A DNA stretch of 64,000 nt from Comamonas terrigena NBRC 13299 (GTDB lineage Bacteria > Pseudomonadota > Gammaproteobacteria > Burkholderiales > Burkholderiaceae_C): contig NZ_AP019749.1 in NCBI RefSeq assembly GCF_006740045.1, forward strand, positions 1,941,001 through 2,005,000, read 5' to 3'. Positions 55,062 through 64,000 of this stretch are shown in pieces. Made by a program: the position numbers and the translations under genes. Positions within the stretch are counted from its first letter, which is position 1, and each line of letters begins with the position of its first letter. A model generated the notes under the pieces. The model ran no database searches. It saw only the letters and a list, made by a program, of their open reading frames with translations, and was not told where the DNA came from.

Positions 55062-58000
55062 GTGACATTGCATCTGACACAGTTTGAGGGTGGAAACGCC
55101 CTGAGCTCGTTCCGCGCCCAACAGCTTCTGACCGACCTGGTCGCCATCCACCCCAAGATCACAGGCGTGTCCGCACGTTTTGTGCATTTGGTGGCTACCG
55201 AGGGGACGCCTGTGCCCGCATTGCAAGAGCGCCTGTCGGCGCTCTTGACATATGGCGAGCCCTTTGAAGGCAGCGCCGATGGCGTGCCCTTCATCGTCAC
55301 TCCCCGCATGGGCACGATCTCGCCCTGGGCTTCCAAGGCCACCGACATTGCCCGCAACTGCGGCCTGGAAGTGTTCCGCGTGGAGCGCGCCACCGAATAC
55401 CGCGTGACCTTGAAGTCGGGTCTGCTGGGCGGCACGCCCGAGCTGAGCGCCGAGCAGACGGCCCAGATCGCTGCGCTGCTGCACGACCGCATGACCGAGT
55501 CGGTGTTTGCCACGCGTGCCGAGGCCGAAAAGCTGTTCTCTGCCCTGCAGGCTGCTCCGATGGAGTTTGTCGATGTGCTGGGTGGCGGTCATGCCGCGCT
55601 GGAGACCGCCAACAAGCAGTGGGGCCTGGCCCTGGCCGATGACGAGATCGAGTACCTGGTCAACGCCTTCAACGGCCTGAAGCGCAACCCCACGGACGTG
55701 GAACTGATGATGTTCGCCCAGGCGAACTCCGAGCACTGCCGCCACAAGATCTTCAACGCCAACTTCACCATCGACGGTGTGGCGCAGGAGAAGTCGCTGT
55801 TCGGCATGATCCGCAACACCGAAGCCGTGTCGCCCCAGCACACGGTGGTGGCGTACTCGGACAACGCCTCCATCATGGAAGGCCACCAGGTCGAGCGCTT
55901 CATCGCCAAGTTCGATGCCGCTACCGGCACGGCACAGGCCCCCAGCTACCAGAAGCACAGTGCCACCAACCATGTGCTGATGAAGGTGGAAACGCACAAC
56001 CACCCCACGGCCATTTCGCCCTTCCCCGGCGCATCGACCGGCAACGGCGGTGAAATCCGTGACGAAGGCGCGACCGGCCGTGGCTCCAAGCCCAAGGCCG
56101 GCCTGACCGGTTTCACGGTCTCCAAGCTGTGGGGCAGCGAAGTGGGCAAGCCCGAGCACATTGCCAGCCCGCTGCAGATCATGATCGAAGGCCCGCTGGG
56201 TGGCGCGGCTTTCAACAACGAATTCGGCCGCCCCAGCCTGACCGGGTACTTCCGTGAGTACGAGCAGCAGGTCGGCGATGTGACCCGTGGCTACCACAAG
56301 CCCATCATGATTGCCGGTGGTCTGGGTGTGATCGACGCCGAGCTGACCCAGAAGATTCTGTTCCCCGCCGGCACGCTGCTGATCCAGCTCGGCGGCCCCG
56401 GCATGCGCATCGGCATGGGCGGCGGTGCGGCCAGCTCCATGGCGTCGGGAACCAATGCCGCCGAGCTGGACTTCGATTCGGTGCAGCGCGGCAATCCCGA
56501 GATCGAGCGCCGTGCGCAGGAAGTCATCAACCACTGCTGGCAGCAGGGCGCGCAGAACCCCATCCTGGCCATCCACGACGTGGGTGCCGGTGGCCTGTCC
56601 AATGCCTTCCCCGAGCTGACCAATGACGCGGGCCGTGGCGCGCGCTTTGATCTGCGTGCGGTGAACCTGGAGGAATCCGGTCTGGCGCCCAAGGAAATAT
56701 GGTCCAACGAATCGCAGGAGCGCTATGTGCTGGCGATTGCCCCCGAGTCGCTGGCCCAGTTCACCGCTTTCTGCGAACGCGAACGCTGCCCGTTTGCCGT
56801 CATTGGCACGGCCACCGAAGAGCGCGAGCTGGTGCTGGAAGACACGGCCGTCAAGTCGGGCGACCAGAAGTTCCCCGTGAACATGCCCATGAACGTGCTG
56901 CTGGGCAAACCGCCCAAGATGCACAAGGACGTGAAGACGGTGGAGCGCGAGCTGCCCGCCATCGACCTGACCGGCGTTCCGCTGGAAAAGGCCGTCATCG
57001 AAGTGCTGGCCCACCCGACGGTGGCATCCAAGCGTTTCCTGATCACCATCGGCGACCGCGCTGTGGGCGGCATGACCCACCGCGACCAGATGGTGGGCCC
57101 CTGGCAGGTGCCTGTGGCCGACGTGGCCGTGACGCTGGCGGACTTCCAGGGTTTCAAGGGCGAAGCCATGGCTATGGGCGAGCGCACCCCGCTGGCGGCC
57201 ATCAATGCGCCCGCATCGGGCCGCATGGCCGTGGCCGAAGCCATCACCAACATGCTGGCGGCGCCGATCGAGCTGTCCAAGATCAAGATGTCGGCCAACT
57301 GGATGGCCGCCTGCGGCGAAGCCGGCGAGGATGCCGCCCTGTACGCCACGGTCAAGGCCGTGGGCATGGAACTGTGCCCGGCGCTGAACATTTCCATTCC
57401 CGTGGGCAAGGACAGCCTGTCCATGCGTACGCAGTGGAACGACAACGGCGTGACCAAGAAGGTTACTTCGCCTGTCAGCCTGATCATCACCGGCTTTGCA
57501 TCGATCGACGATGTGCGCAGCACGCTGACTCCGCAGCTGGACGCCACCGAAGACGACACCACCCTGGTGCTGATCGATCTGTCGCGCGGCAAGATGCGCA
57601 TGGGCGGCTCCATCCTGGGCCAGGTGCTGAACCAGTCCGGCAACGAAACGCCCGATCTGGACCAGCCCAAGGACCTGATCGGCATGGTCGATGCCGTGAA
57701 CGCCCTGCGCGCCAAGGGCCAGATTCTGGCTTACCACGACAAGGGTGACGGCGGCCTGCTGGCGACCGTGGCCGAAATGGCCTTTGCCGGCCATGTGGGC
57801 GTGGCACTGAATGTGGACATGCTGATCACCGAAGGCGACGGCATCAGCGACAGCCGCATGGACAGCGGCGAAGGCAAGAACTGGGGCAACCAGGTGTCCG
57901 GCCGCCGCGAAGACCTGACGCTGCGCGCGCTGTTCAATGAAGAACTGGGTGCGGTGCTGCAGATCAAGACGGCAGACCGTGCCGAAGTGCTGCAAACCCT

Positions 58001-59072
58001 GCGCGAGCATGGCCTGGCCACCTGCAGCCACATCATCGGCAAGACCCGCCCTGTGTCGTCTGCCGTCGACATGGGCAAGGGCGAGCTGCAGGTCTGGCGC
58101 GATGCCAAGAAGGTGTTTGGCGCCACGCTGAGCGATCTGCACCAGGTCTGGGATGCCGTGAGCTGGAAGATTGCCCAGCAGCGCGACAACCCCGCCTGCG
58201 CCGACAGCGAACACGCTGCGGCGGGTGTACCTGCAGACCCCGGCATGCATGTGCACCTGACGTTCGATCCGCGGGCCAACGTGGCGGCGCCGTTCATCAA
58301 CGTGGCGGCCAAGCCCCGCGTGGCAGTGCTGCGCGAGCAGGGCGTGAACTCCCATGTGGAAATGGCCTATGCCTTCACCGAAGCCGGTTTCGACGCGGTG
58401 GACGTGCACATGACGGACCTGCAGACCGGCCGTGCCCAGCTCAAGGACTTTGCGGGCGTGGTGGCCTGCGGCGGCTTCAGCTATGGCGACACCCTGGGTG
58501 CCGGCATTGGCTGGGCACGCTCCATCACCTTCAATGACCGCCTGTCGGCCGAGTTCCAGCAGTTCTTTGGCCGCACCGACACCTTTGGCCTGGGCGTGTG
58601 CAACGGCTGCCAGATGTTTGCCGAACTGGCCGACATCATTCCTGGCGCACAGGACTGGCCGCGTTTCACGCAGAACCTGAGCAACCGCTTTGAAGCGCGC
58701 CTGTCGATGGTCGAGGTGCTGGAGTCGCCCAGCCTGTTCCTGCAAGGGATGGCGGGTTCGCGCCTGCCGATCGCCGTGGCACACGGTGAGGGCTATGCCA
58801 ACTTCAAGTTCCGCGGCAACCAAGCCCAGGTGCTGAAGGCCATGCGCTACGTGGACAACCACGGCCAGGCGACCGAACAGTACCCGTTCAACCCCAACGG
58901 CTCGGCCGGTGGTCTGACGGCAGTGACCACGGCCGATGGCCGCTTCACCGCCATGATGCCCCACCCCGAGCGCGTGTTCCGCAATGTGCAGATGAGCTGG
59001 ACGTCGGGCGACAAGGCCGAATTCAGCCCCTGGATGCGTGTGTGGCGCAATGCGCGCAAATGGCTGGGCTGA
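55062..59072 (+). CDS. purL: Phosphoribosylformylglycinamidine synthase, single-chain form
   Basis: 1336 residues; fourth step of purine biosynthesis (FGAR + Gln + ATP to FGAM). This is the large proteobacterial form with N-terminal linker domain, two AIR-synthase-like halves ([13 protein letters not shown] near 507, the nucleotide loop region [29 protein letters not shown], and GMVDAVNAL) and a C-terminal glutaminase with nucleophile Cys1183 in VCNGCQM and the His-Glu pair in MMPHPER. It begins at GTG with no strong ribosome site; the N-terminal sequence [17 protein letters not shown] is family-like. A strong terminator follows. Confidence 0.97.
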   Translation: MTLHLTQFEGGNALSSFRAQQLLTDLVAIHPKITGVSARFVHLVATEGTPVPALQERLSALLTYGEPFEGSADGVPFIVTPRMGTISPWASKATDIARNCGLEVFRVERATEYRVTLKSGLLGGTPELSAEQTAQIAALLHDRMTESVFATRAEAEKLFSALQAAPMEFVDVLGGGHAALETANKQWGLALADDEIEYLVNAFNGLKRNPTDVELMMFAQANSEHCRHKIFNANFTIDGVAQEKSLFGMIRNTEAVSPQHTVVAYSDNASIMEGHQVERFIAKFDAATGTAQAPSYQKHSATNHVLMKVETHNHPTAISPFPGASTGNGGEIRDEGATGRGSKPKAGLTGFTVSKLWGSEVGKPEHIASPLQIMIEGPLGGAAFNNEFGRPSLTGYFREYEQQVGDVTRGYHKPIMIAGGLGVIDAELTQKILFPAGTLLIQLGGPGMRIGMGGGAASSMASGTNAAELDFDSVQRGNPEIERRAQEVINHCWQQGAQNPILAIHDVGAGGLSNAFPELTNDAGRGARFDLRAVNLEESGLAPKEIWSNESQERYVLAIAPESLAQFTAFCERERCPFAVIGTATEERELVLEDTAVKSGDQKFPVNMPMNVLLGKPPKMHKDVKTVERELPAIDLTGVPLEKAVIEVLAHPTVASKRFLITIGDRAVGGMTHRDQMVGPWQVPVADVAVTLADFQGFKGEAMAMGERTPLAAINAPASGRMAVAEAITNMLAAPIELSKIKMSANWMAACGEAGEDAALYATVKAVGMELCPALNISIPVGKDSLSMRTQWNDNGVTKKVTSPVSLIITGFASIDDVRSTLTPQLDATEDDTTLVLIDLSRGKMRMGGSILGQVLNQSGNETPDLDQPKDLIGMVDAVNALRAKGQILAYHDKGDGGLLATVAEMAFAGHVGVALNVDMLITEGDGISDSRMDSGEGKNWGNQVSGRREDLTLRALFNEELGAVLQIKTADRAEVLQTLREHGLATCSHIIGKTRPVSSAVDMGKGELQVWRDAKKVFGATLSDLHQVWDAVSWKIAQQRDNPACADSEHAAAGVPADPGMHVHLTFDPRANVAAPFINVAAKPRVAVLREQGVNSHVEMAYAFTEAGFDAVDVHMTDLQTGRAQLKDFAGVVACGGFSYGDTLGAGIGWARSITFNDRLSAEFQQFFGRTDTFGLGVCNGCQMFAELADIIPGAQDWPRFTQNLSNRFEARLSMVEVLESPSLFLQGMAGSRLPIAVAHGEGYANFKFRGNQAQVLKAMRYVDNHGQATEQYPFNPNGSAGGLTAVTTADGRFTAMMPHPERVFRNVQMSWTSGDKAEFSPWMRVWRNARKWLG

Positions 59073-59096
59073 TCTGATCAGCGCCTGTCCATGAGA

Positions 59097-59130
59097 AAGC
59101 CCCGCAGTGTGAAAGCTGCGGGGCTTTTTT
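59097..59130 (+). terminator. Rho-independent terminator of purL
   Basis: GCCCCGCAG-N8-CTGCGGGGC stem followed by six T, 24 bp after the stop. A second copy lies at 60381-60413. Confidence 0.9.
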
Positions 59131-59200
59131 GTTGCCGCCAGCATGCGGCGAAGCATGCTGTGTTTGGGACGTGCAGTGTTAGTTGGATGAGCACGAGTGG

Positions 59201-59986
59201 CTATTGCATTGGGCGTGGTGGTTTGGCATACACCAGCAAACGCCCCTTGTAGCCTGCTTGCAGTTCGGTCTCCGTGCGGTCCAGCCGGGTTTCCGTCACG
59301 CCATAGCCGCGTTCGGCCATCTGGCGGCTGAAGGCGGCGCGGTTGCCACGGTCAGGGTCGATGATCCAGATCTGCGCGCTGGCGCTGGCATGCTCGCAGA
59401 TGTAGTTGGGCAGGCGCGCAAACTGATCCCGTTCGTACAGTAGGTCGCTGCCGATGATGAGATCGAACACCCCACGCACTGGAAGATCTGCCACGGGTGC
59501 AACAAAGCCGCCCGGCAAGCTACCCGCCAAAGCGGTGGTCTGGGCAGCTGCATCGAAATGGGCGGTGGCTTCGGCTGCTGCGGCAATCGATTCCAGCGCC
59601 CCCCATTGGCCCGCGCGGTATTTCATGGGCGGCAGGTCGTTCAGGCGCAGGTTCTCTTTCAGAAAGTCGCCTGCCAGCGGGTGGCAATCGCTGGCCGTGA
59701 TGTCCGCCCCCATACGGTGGCACACTAGGCTGGCCAGACCCAGTCCACAGCCCAGCTCCAGAATGCGCCGGCCTTGTATCACGGGCTGCTGTGCCATGTG
59801 GTTGGCCAGCTCGCTGCCGGAGGGCCATAGCAGACCGAACAGCGGCCAGATGGCATCCGAGATGCCCAGGCGCAGTGCGGCGCCGTCGGGGTCGAAGAAT
59901 TGTTGCCGGTCCAGCAGGGAGCGAATTTGCATGTCCTGCGCGCCATCGATGCGAATGGACTCTTGTTTGGTCAGATACCCGGGCAT
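59201..59986 (-). CDS. Class I SAM-dependent methyltransferase (METTL/nicotinamide-methyltransferase-like)
   Basis: 261 residues. SAM-binding motif I ILELGCGLGLASLVCHRMGA (about 75-95), the post-I acidic residue in DITASDCHPLAG, and motif IV in FDLIIGSDLLYERDQFARL (about 175-195), as in the methyltransferase-16 / protein-lysine methyltransferase group. Start at MPGYLTKQESI. Substrate unknown. It lies between two direct copies of the purL tail, in the opposite orientation. Confidence 0.87.
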   Translation of the reverse strand: MPGYLTKQESIRIDGAQDMQIRSLLDRQQFFDPDGAALRLGISDAIWPLFGLLWPSGSELANHMAQQPVIQGRRILELGCGLGLASLVCHRMGADITASDCHPLAGDFLKENLRLNDLPPMKYRAGQWGALESIAAAAEATAHFDAAAQTTALAGSLPGGFVAPVADLPVRGVFDLIIGSDLLYERDQFARLPNYICEHASASAQIWIIDPDRGNRAAFSRQMAERGYGVTETRLDRTETELQAGYKGRLLVYAKPPRPMQ

Positions 59987-60153
59987 GGGGTGCGGCGCGT
60001 CAAAACGGCAGCCGCTCAAGTGAAGGTGTCTGCAGTATGCGGTGTGAATGGCAAAACCGGACACCTGGCAGCGAATGTCCTTGGTGTGGGGAAAGCACGT
60101 TGCGGAACATGTCCCGAGTTCCACCACCGGCAGTCGCCTTGAAAAGACACGCC

Positions 60154-60413
60154 ATGGCCGGGCTGGGCTTGCCCATGCTGTTCGGCGGTGTGGCGGACTT
60201 GGGGGACGATATTGCACGGATGACCAAAACGGAGGCTGGCAAAAGCACGTCCGTCCTGGACGATGCGGCCACTCAGACCCGGGTGGCCATGCCAAAGATG
60301 GCAGGATTGCCGGCAGGCGTGTATGGCGCAATGCGCGCAAGTGGCTGGGGTGATCCGGCATCCGGGATGCGTCGCAGGCAAAAGCCCCGCAGTGTGAAAG
60401 CTGCGGGGCTTTT
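60154..60413 (+). pseudogene. Chimeric duplication relic: DUF808 N-terminus joined to purL tail and terminator
   Basis: From ATG 60154 about 55 codons read an N-terminal piece of a DUF808 protein (MAGLGLPMLFGGVADL, then DDIARMTKTEAGKS), aligning with the full DUF808 gene at 60861 (MAGAGLLMLLDDIATL, DDVALMSKTAAGKS). At about 60317 it changes to a copy of the purL 3' end: [11 protein letters not shown] plus stop, then the same terminator hairpin GCCCCGCAG-N8-CTGCGGGGC (60381-60413). Two unrelated genes are fused, in different frames, so this is a rearrangement product. Confidence 0.85.
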
Positions 60414-60507
60414 CATCGGGGCACGGCGGGCTTTGTGCCAGCGGCCCTGCCCATGGCTGGCGGTCATGCGTCGCGCACGCGCAGTGCGGGACTGTGCCGG
60501 ACCGGGT

Positions 60508-60717
60508 CTAGTCCGCCAGCACCACCCCGAGCTTGGCGAGTTTGGCTGCCAGCACATCACGGCGGCGGGCTGCTTTGGCCGCGGTTTCGCTGACGGTGGC
60601 GATGGTTCTGGGGCCTTTGGAGGCCGCGGCTTTCACCAGTTCCGCCTTTCGAGCGGCTTCGGCCGCGACTTTGCGGTAGCTGGCGATCAGTTCTGCGTGT
60701 GCAATGGGTTGGGTCAC
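60508..60717 (-). CDS. Small Ala/Lys-rich helical protein (unknown)
   Basis: 69 residues, predicted mostly helical and basic (SYRKVAAEAARKAELVKAAASK, VSETAAKAARRRDVLAAKLAKLGV). No known domain. The ATG is preceded by a purine-rich stretch. Divergent from the DUF808 gene. A DNA-binding or nucleoid role is conceivable from the composition only. Confidence 0.5.
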   Translation of the reverse strand: MTQPIAHAELIASYRKVAAEAARKAELVKAAASKGPRTIATVSETAAKAARRRDVLAAKLAKLGVVLAD

Positions 60718-60860
60718 AGGATGTCTCGTTCAATGGGGCGCCCATTGTCACGGCAAAACGCTGCAAGCGTGCGGGGGCGGGTTGCCTGGCGGCGTTCAGC
60801 CGCCGCAGCAGCGCCGTTTGAAGGCATGATGGCGGATATCGAAACCAACGGGGGCGTGTG

Positions 60861-61874
60861 ATGGCGGGTGCAGGTCTGTTGATGTTGCTGGACGATATCG
60901 CCACGCTGCTGGATGACGTGGCGCTGATGAGCAAGACGGCGGCGGGCAAGAGCACGGCCATCCTGGACGACGTGGCCACACAGAGCAAGGTGGCCATGCA
61001 GAAGACGGCCGGGGTGCTGGGCGACGATCTGGCGTTGAATGCCGAGCAGGTGACGGGCGTGCGTGCCAACCGCGAATTGCCGGTGGTCTGGGCCGTGGCC
61101 AAGGGTTCGCTGCTGAACAAGGCCATTCTGGTGCCTGCGGCACTGCTGATCAGCGCGTTTGTACCCTGGCTGATCACGCCGCTGCTGATGGTGGGCGGCG
61201 CCTTTCTGTGCTTCGAAGGTGTGGAGAAAGTGCTGCAGATGCTGCACAAGCGCCAGCAGCATGGTGTGCAGGAGGCGGTGCACGACGCCCAGGAGGCGGC
61301 TGAGAAGGGGGTAGCTCCGTCATCGGTGCATGCTGCCCGCGCAAAAGCCATGGATCCGGTGGCCTATGAAAAGGAAAAAGTCGCAGGCGCCGTGCGCACG
61401 GACTTCATTCTGTCTGCCGAAATCATGGCCATTGCGCTGGGCACGGTGTCGGCCAAGCCGCTGTGGGAACAGTTCACGGTGCTGGTGGCCGTGGCGCTGG
61501 CGATCACGGTGTTTGTCTACGGCATCGTGGCCTGTATTGTGCGGATGGACGATGTGGGCGAATGGCTGATGCGCAAGCCCGGTGCGGCTCTGCAAGGACT
61601 GGGCCGGGGGCTGATCGCTTCCACGCCCTGGCTGATGCGCGGCCTGTCCATTGTGGGCACGGTGGCCATGTTCCTGGTGGGCGGCAGTCTGCTGGTGCAT
61701 GGCATGGCACCCATTGAGCACTGGCTGCACACCCATATCGAACCTTTGGGCGGCGCGGCGGCGGCCATCATCCCTTTGCTGGTGCATGTGGGGGTGGGGG
61801 CCGTGATCGGCGGCCTGGTGGTGGTGGTGGTGCACCTGTGGCACCGGCTGCGCGGTACGCAGCCTGCACACTGA
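60861..61874 (+). CDS. DUF808-family inner-membrane protein (YedI-like)
   Basis: 337 residues. Cytosolic N-terminus with the conserved DDIATLLDDVALMSKTAAGKSTAILDDVATQSKVAMQK motif, then several membrane helices (about 75-100, 165-190, 210-235, 255-280, 300-325). DUF808 proteins are widespread and of unknown role. Starts at ATG after a GTG one codon earlier. A decayed partial copy lies 700 bp upstream. Confidence 0.85.
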   Translation: MAGAGLLMLLDDIATLLDDVALMSKTAAGKSTAILDDVATQSKVAMQKTAGVLGDDLALNAEQVTGVRANRELPVVWAVAKGSLLNKAILVPAALLISAFVPWLITPLLMVGGAFLCFEGVEKVLQMLHKRQQHGVQEAVHDAQEAAEKGVAPSSVHAARAKAMDPVAYEKEKVAGAVRTDFILSAEIMAIALGTVSAKPLWEQFTVLVAVALAITVFVYGIVACIVRMDDVGEWLMRKPGAALQGLGRGLIASTPWLMRGLSIVGTVAMFLVGGSLLVHGMAPIEHWLHTHIEPLGGAAAAIIPLLVHVGVGAVIGGLVVVVVHLWHRLRGTQPAH

Positions 61875-62086
61875 ACCCGGGCCTGTGGCGTGGCCCTGCT
61901 GTGGGAGGCTGGGGCCGCTTGGGTGTTGCACTGTCTTGGAGTGTTGCGGCTGTGCAACGCACTGTGCGGGTGCCGCACAGGGCTGGAAAAAGCTTGAGCT
62001 AGGGCAAATGCCAGTTGTCAGCACTTTGTTTCAATCAAGTCCAAGGGGAAACCACCCCGATTCAGTGACCCAAAGGAAACACCAAG

Positions 62087-62689
62087 ATGAAGAAGACTCT
62101 GCTGGCAATTGCCGCTCTGACTGCCCTGACCTCCGGTGCTGCAATGGCGCAGCAGCAAGACGGCAACTGGATGGTGCGCGTGCGCGCCGTTCACCTGGAC
62201 AGCGCTAACAAGGACTCCACCGGTCTGGGCTTGTCGATCAACAACAAGACGATGCCCGAGTTCGACATCTCTTACTTCTTCACGCCGAACATCGCTGCCG
62301 AGCTGATCCTGACCTACCCCCAGAAGCATGACGTGCGTTCCAGCGCACTGGGCGGCAAGATCGGTACCCTGAAGCACCTGCCTCCCACCCTGCTGGCCCA
62401 GTACCACTTCACCAACTTCGGTGCCTTCAAGCCTTATGTGGGCGCTGGTATCAACTACACCCGCTTCTCCAGCGTGGACATTGCTGACGGCGCTGCCGAC
62501 GTGAAGCGCAACAGCTGGGGTGGTGCCCTGCAAGTGGGTTTCGACTATGCGCTGGACAAGAACTGGTCCATCAACTTTGACGTGAAGAAGCTCTACCTCA
62601 AGACCGACGTGAGCCTGGCTGGTTCGAAGATCGGCACCCTGAAGGTCGACCCCGTGCTGGTCGGCGTGGGCGTGGGCTACCGCTTCTAA
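62087..62689 (+). CDS. ompW: OmpW-family outer-membrane protein
   Basis: 200 residues: a signal peptide (MKKTLLAIAALTALTSGAAMA) followed by an eight-stranded barrel. Family motifs are visible: WMVRVRAVHLD near the mature N-terminus, PEFDISYFFTPNIAAELILTYPQKHDV, LAQYHFTNFGAFKPYVGAGINYTRF, and the terminal VGVGVGYRF ending in Phe. OmpW proteins form a hydrophobic channel through the outer membrane and are regulated by oxygen and nutrient status. A Shine-Dalgarno AAGGAAA lies before the ATG; terminator after it. Confidence 0.94.
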   Translation: MKKTLLAIAALTALTSGAAMAQQQDGNWMVRVRAVHLDSANKDSTGLGLSINNKTMPEFDISYFFTPNIAAELILTYPQKHDVRSSALGGKIGTLKHLPPTLLAQYHFTNFGAFKPYVGAGINYTRFSSVDIADGAADVKRNSWGGALQVGFDYALDKNWSINFDVKKLYLKTDVSLAGSKIGTLKVDPVLVGVGVGYRF

Positions 62690-62710
62690 GCTGTACGCTG
62701 GATCCTTCCA

Positions 62711-62739
62711 AAAACCGCTGCCTTGGCAGCGGTTTTTTT
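62711..62739 (+). terminator. Rho-independent terminator of ompW
   Basis: CCGCTGCC-TTGGCAGCGG hairpin flanked by A-run and a seven-T run, 22 bp after the ompW stop. Confidence 0.9.
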
Positions 62740-62900
62740 ATGCCTGCGCTGCCTCTCGCGGTCGGAATGCCCTGAGCCCGTAGAAATGGGTCGTCACGGT
62801 TTGGCGAGCAGTCGAAGTGCCGGTGATGGATTGGGGAAAGGCTGGTGGCGTGGGGATCAGGCGGTTGCTTTGGGCAAGGTTGCCAGGCACACCGCCGACT

Positions 62901-63644
62901 TCAAACGCCCAGTGCCTGACCGACCAGACACAGCCCGCTGACCACCAGCAGTCCGCAGATCACCCGGCGCAATGCGCCAGGGGAAACACAGCGTGCTAAG
63001 CGATTGCCCAGCAGCACGCCGGCGACGGCCACACCCATCAGCAGCAACCACCGCTGCCACAGTTCGGCCTGTGACAGGCGCCCGGATGCGCCCATGGTCA
63101 GCAGCACGGTGCAGGCGCTGGCGGCAATCACCACCGGTGTGGTGGCACGCAAGGCCTGCATGTCGGGCAGTCGGCGGCTGAGCCAGGCGACGACCAAGGG
63201 GCCGGCCGTGCCAAACAGCATTTCCACCAGGCCGATGGCGCCACCCATGGCCGCAGCCCAAGGGGTGGAGGCTGCGCTGCCCGTACGCAGAGGGGCCGGA
63301 GCGGCGCGCAGTGCGTGCAGACCCACGGCGGCCACATAAGCCCCCAGCACCAGCAAAGGCCAGCGTGCCGACAGCACCTGGCTGAGCCACAGGCCGGCCA
63401 GGGCGCCGGCGACCAGGCCCGGCAGCAGGCGGCGCAGTTCGGTCATGTTCACCTGGCGCAGATTCAGCCCACCGTGCAACAGGGATGCAGGCACATCCAG
63501 CAGCAGGGTCAGGGCCACTACCTCCGGCAGCGGCCAATGCCAGGCCAGTAAAGGCACGATCACCAGAGCCGAGCCAAAGCCGGTGATGCCCAGCACCACA
63601 TAACCCGCCAGCACGACGGCGGCGGGGTAGAGCAGCTCGGGCAT
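62901..63644 (-). CDS. TauE/SafE-family sulfite/sulfonate exporter-like permease
   Basis: 247 residues, about eight membrane helices. Seen: the N-terminal VVLAGYVVLGITGFGSALVIVPLLA typical of the family, then ALTLLLDVPASLLHGGLNLRQV, and the second half ETMLFGTAGPLVVAWLSRRLP-like repeat. Family members export organosulfur anions or sulfite, or serve as anion permeases; the substrate is not certain. Its ATG overlaps the stop of the upstream MlrC-type gene (TGATG), so it is translationally coupled to it. Confidence 0.88.
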   Translation of the reverse strand: MPELLYPAAVVLAGYVVLGITGFGSALVIVPLLAWHWPLPEVVALTLLLDVPASLLHGGLNLRQVNMTELRRLLPGLVAGALAGLWLSQVLSARWPLLVLGAYVAAVGLHALRAAPAPLRTGSAASTPWAAAMGGAIGLVEMLFGTAGPLVVAWLSRRLPDMQALRATTPVVIAASACTVLLTMGASGRLSQAELWQRWLLLMGVAVAGVLLGNRLARCVSPGALRRVICGLLVVSGLCLVGQALGV

Positions 63645-64000
63645 CAGGCCACAGCGCCAGAGGTCATGGGCGGCATTGCAGCGGGCCAGCTCTCTGTCTG
63701 CTCCAGCCCGACATCGGCATCCAGCGGGTACATCGGACGGGGCAACTGCTGGAAGGGGAACAGGCTGTAGTCCGAGCTGCAGACACCCAGACCGCTGACC
63801 AGCACGATGTGCCTGGCAAACGGCTCAAAGCCGGCGCGGAAATGCTGGCGCGACTTGAGCAGCACGTACCTGGCCTGGGCTGGATCCACGCCGGCATGGG
63901 TAAAGACGCCGGTGTCGTAGGGCTCCTGCGGGCGCTCGGAGATGAAGATGCGCACCGTGCCTACACGCAGCACGGCCGTGCGGCCCAGGCTCAGGCGCAT
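63644..64000 (-). CDS. M81-family metallopeptidase (MlrC), C-terminal part only
   Basis: The visible 118 residues match the C-terminal domain of MlrC-type proteins (VRIFISERPQEPYDTGVFTHAGVDPAQARYVLLKSRQHFRAGFEPFA, then IVLVSGLGVCSSDYSLFPFQQLPRPMYPLD). The gene continues beyond the window edge, so metal-binding residues in the N-terminal part are not seen; the ATG at 64000 is not the real start. MlrC-like enzymes hydrolyse peptides such as linearised microcystin. Confidence 0.85.
   Translation of the reverse strand: MRLSLGRTAVLRVGTVRIFISERPQEPYDTGVFTHAGVDPAQARYVLLKSRQHFRAGFEPFARHIVLVSGLGVCSSDYSLFPFQQLPRPMYPLDADVGLEQTESWPAAMPPMTSGAVA

Noticed and set aside
55032-59156. A 1374-codon open frame on the minus strand, antisense to purL
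   Set aside because: It is a shadow of purL codon bias: His-, Gly- and Gln-rich, no domain, no ribosome site, and the plus-strand frame has every PurL motif.
62010-62050. FNR-like site (TTTGTTTCAATCAA) upstream of ompW
   Set aside because: Only one half-site is good; matching is too poor to claim oxygen control.

Overview
The window is GC-rich, densely coded chromosomal DNA. The gene set suggests a betaproteobacterium of the Burkholderiales, most likely Comamonadaceae (Comamonas, Delftia or Acidovorax-like); this is inferred from gene content only. Markers are a single-chain PurL of 1336 residues, GlnD beside methionine aminopeptidase, PiuC beside a TonB receptor, an OmpW porin and a DUF3649/PepSY/DUF3325 iron-uptake operon. 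I saw no rRNA, tRNA, CRISPR array, intact insertion sequence or prophage. Several short decayed genes mark places where DNA was lost or rearranged.

Layout. 1-4.4 kb: iron block (FMN-dependent 2-hydroxy-acid oxidase, PiuC, TonB siderophore receptor with a Fur-like site). 4.5-9.8 kb: SWIB-domain protein, RraA-like protein, a QseBC-type two-component pair, YkvA-like protein, glutamine amidotransferase. 10.0-14.3 kb: a LexA-type SOS box ahead of a FAN1-like VRR-NUC nuclease overlapped by a DinG-type iron-sulfur helicase. 14.4-21.7 kb: a general-stress island of disordered mini-proteins, PRC-barrel, YqjD-like, BON and DUF1328 proteins, a YghA-like dehydrogenase, a Cys-rich copper-storage-like protein and KatE catalase. 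22-24.6 kb: a VOC protein, then a decayed divergent pair (carboxymuconolactone decarboxylase and lysR) and a CDGSH gene remnant.

24.6-36.8 kb is the most interesting block. It holds a large non-RTX adhesin, its own type I secretion operon (TolC-like, ABC and HlyD proteins) and a divergent response regulator and 7TMR-DISM histidine kinase. The 10-bp-spaced direct repeat TCTGAGCA lies upstream of the secretion operon and of the regulator, and a degenerate copy in the same orientation lies upstream of the adhesin. At all three places the repeat is 20 bp from a possible -10 element. This looks like a self-contained adhesin, exporter and sensor regulon.

37-44.9 kb: CDGSH iron-sulfur protein, DsbA-like protein, lipoprotein, flavin reductase, a fluoride riboswitch controlling a CLC-F-type antiporter, an isoprenylcysteine methyltransferase-like gene behind a MerR-type promoter, and a DNA photolyase. 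45-51.2 kb: a Fur box before a wrecked FecI-type sigma factor and a three-gene iron-uptake operon, then HxlR/MFS/PLP-decarboxylase. 51.2-64 kb: glnD, map, purL, a methyltransferase between two copies of the purL tail, a DUF808 fragment and the full DUF808 gene, ompW, a TauE/SafE permease and the end of an MlrC-type metallopeptidase that runs off the window.
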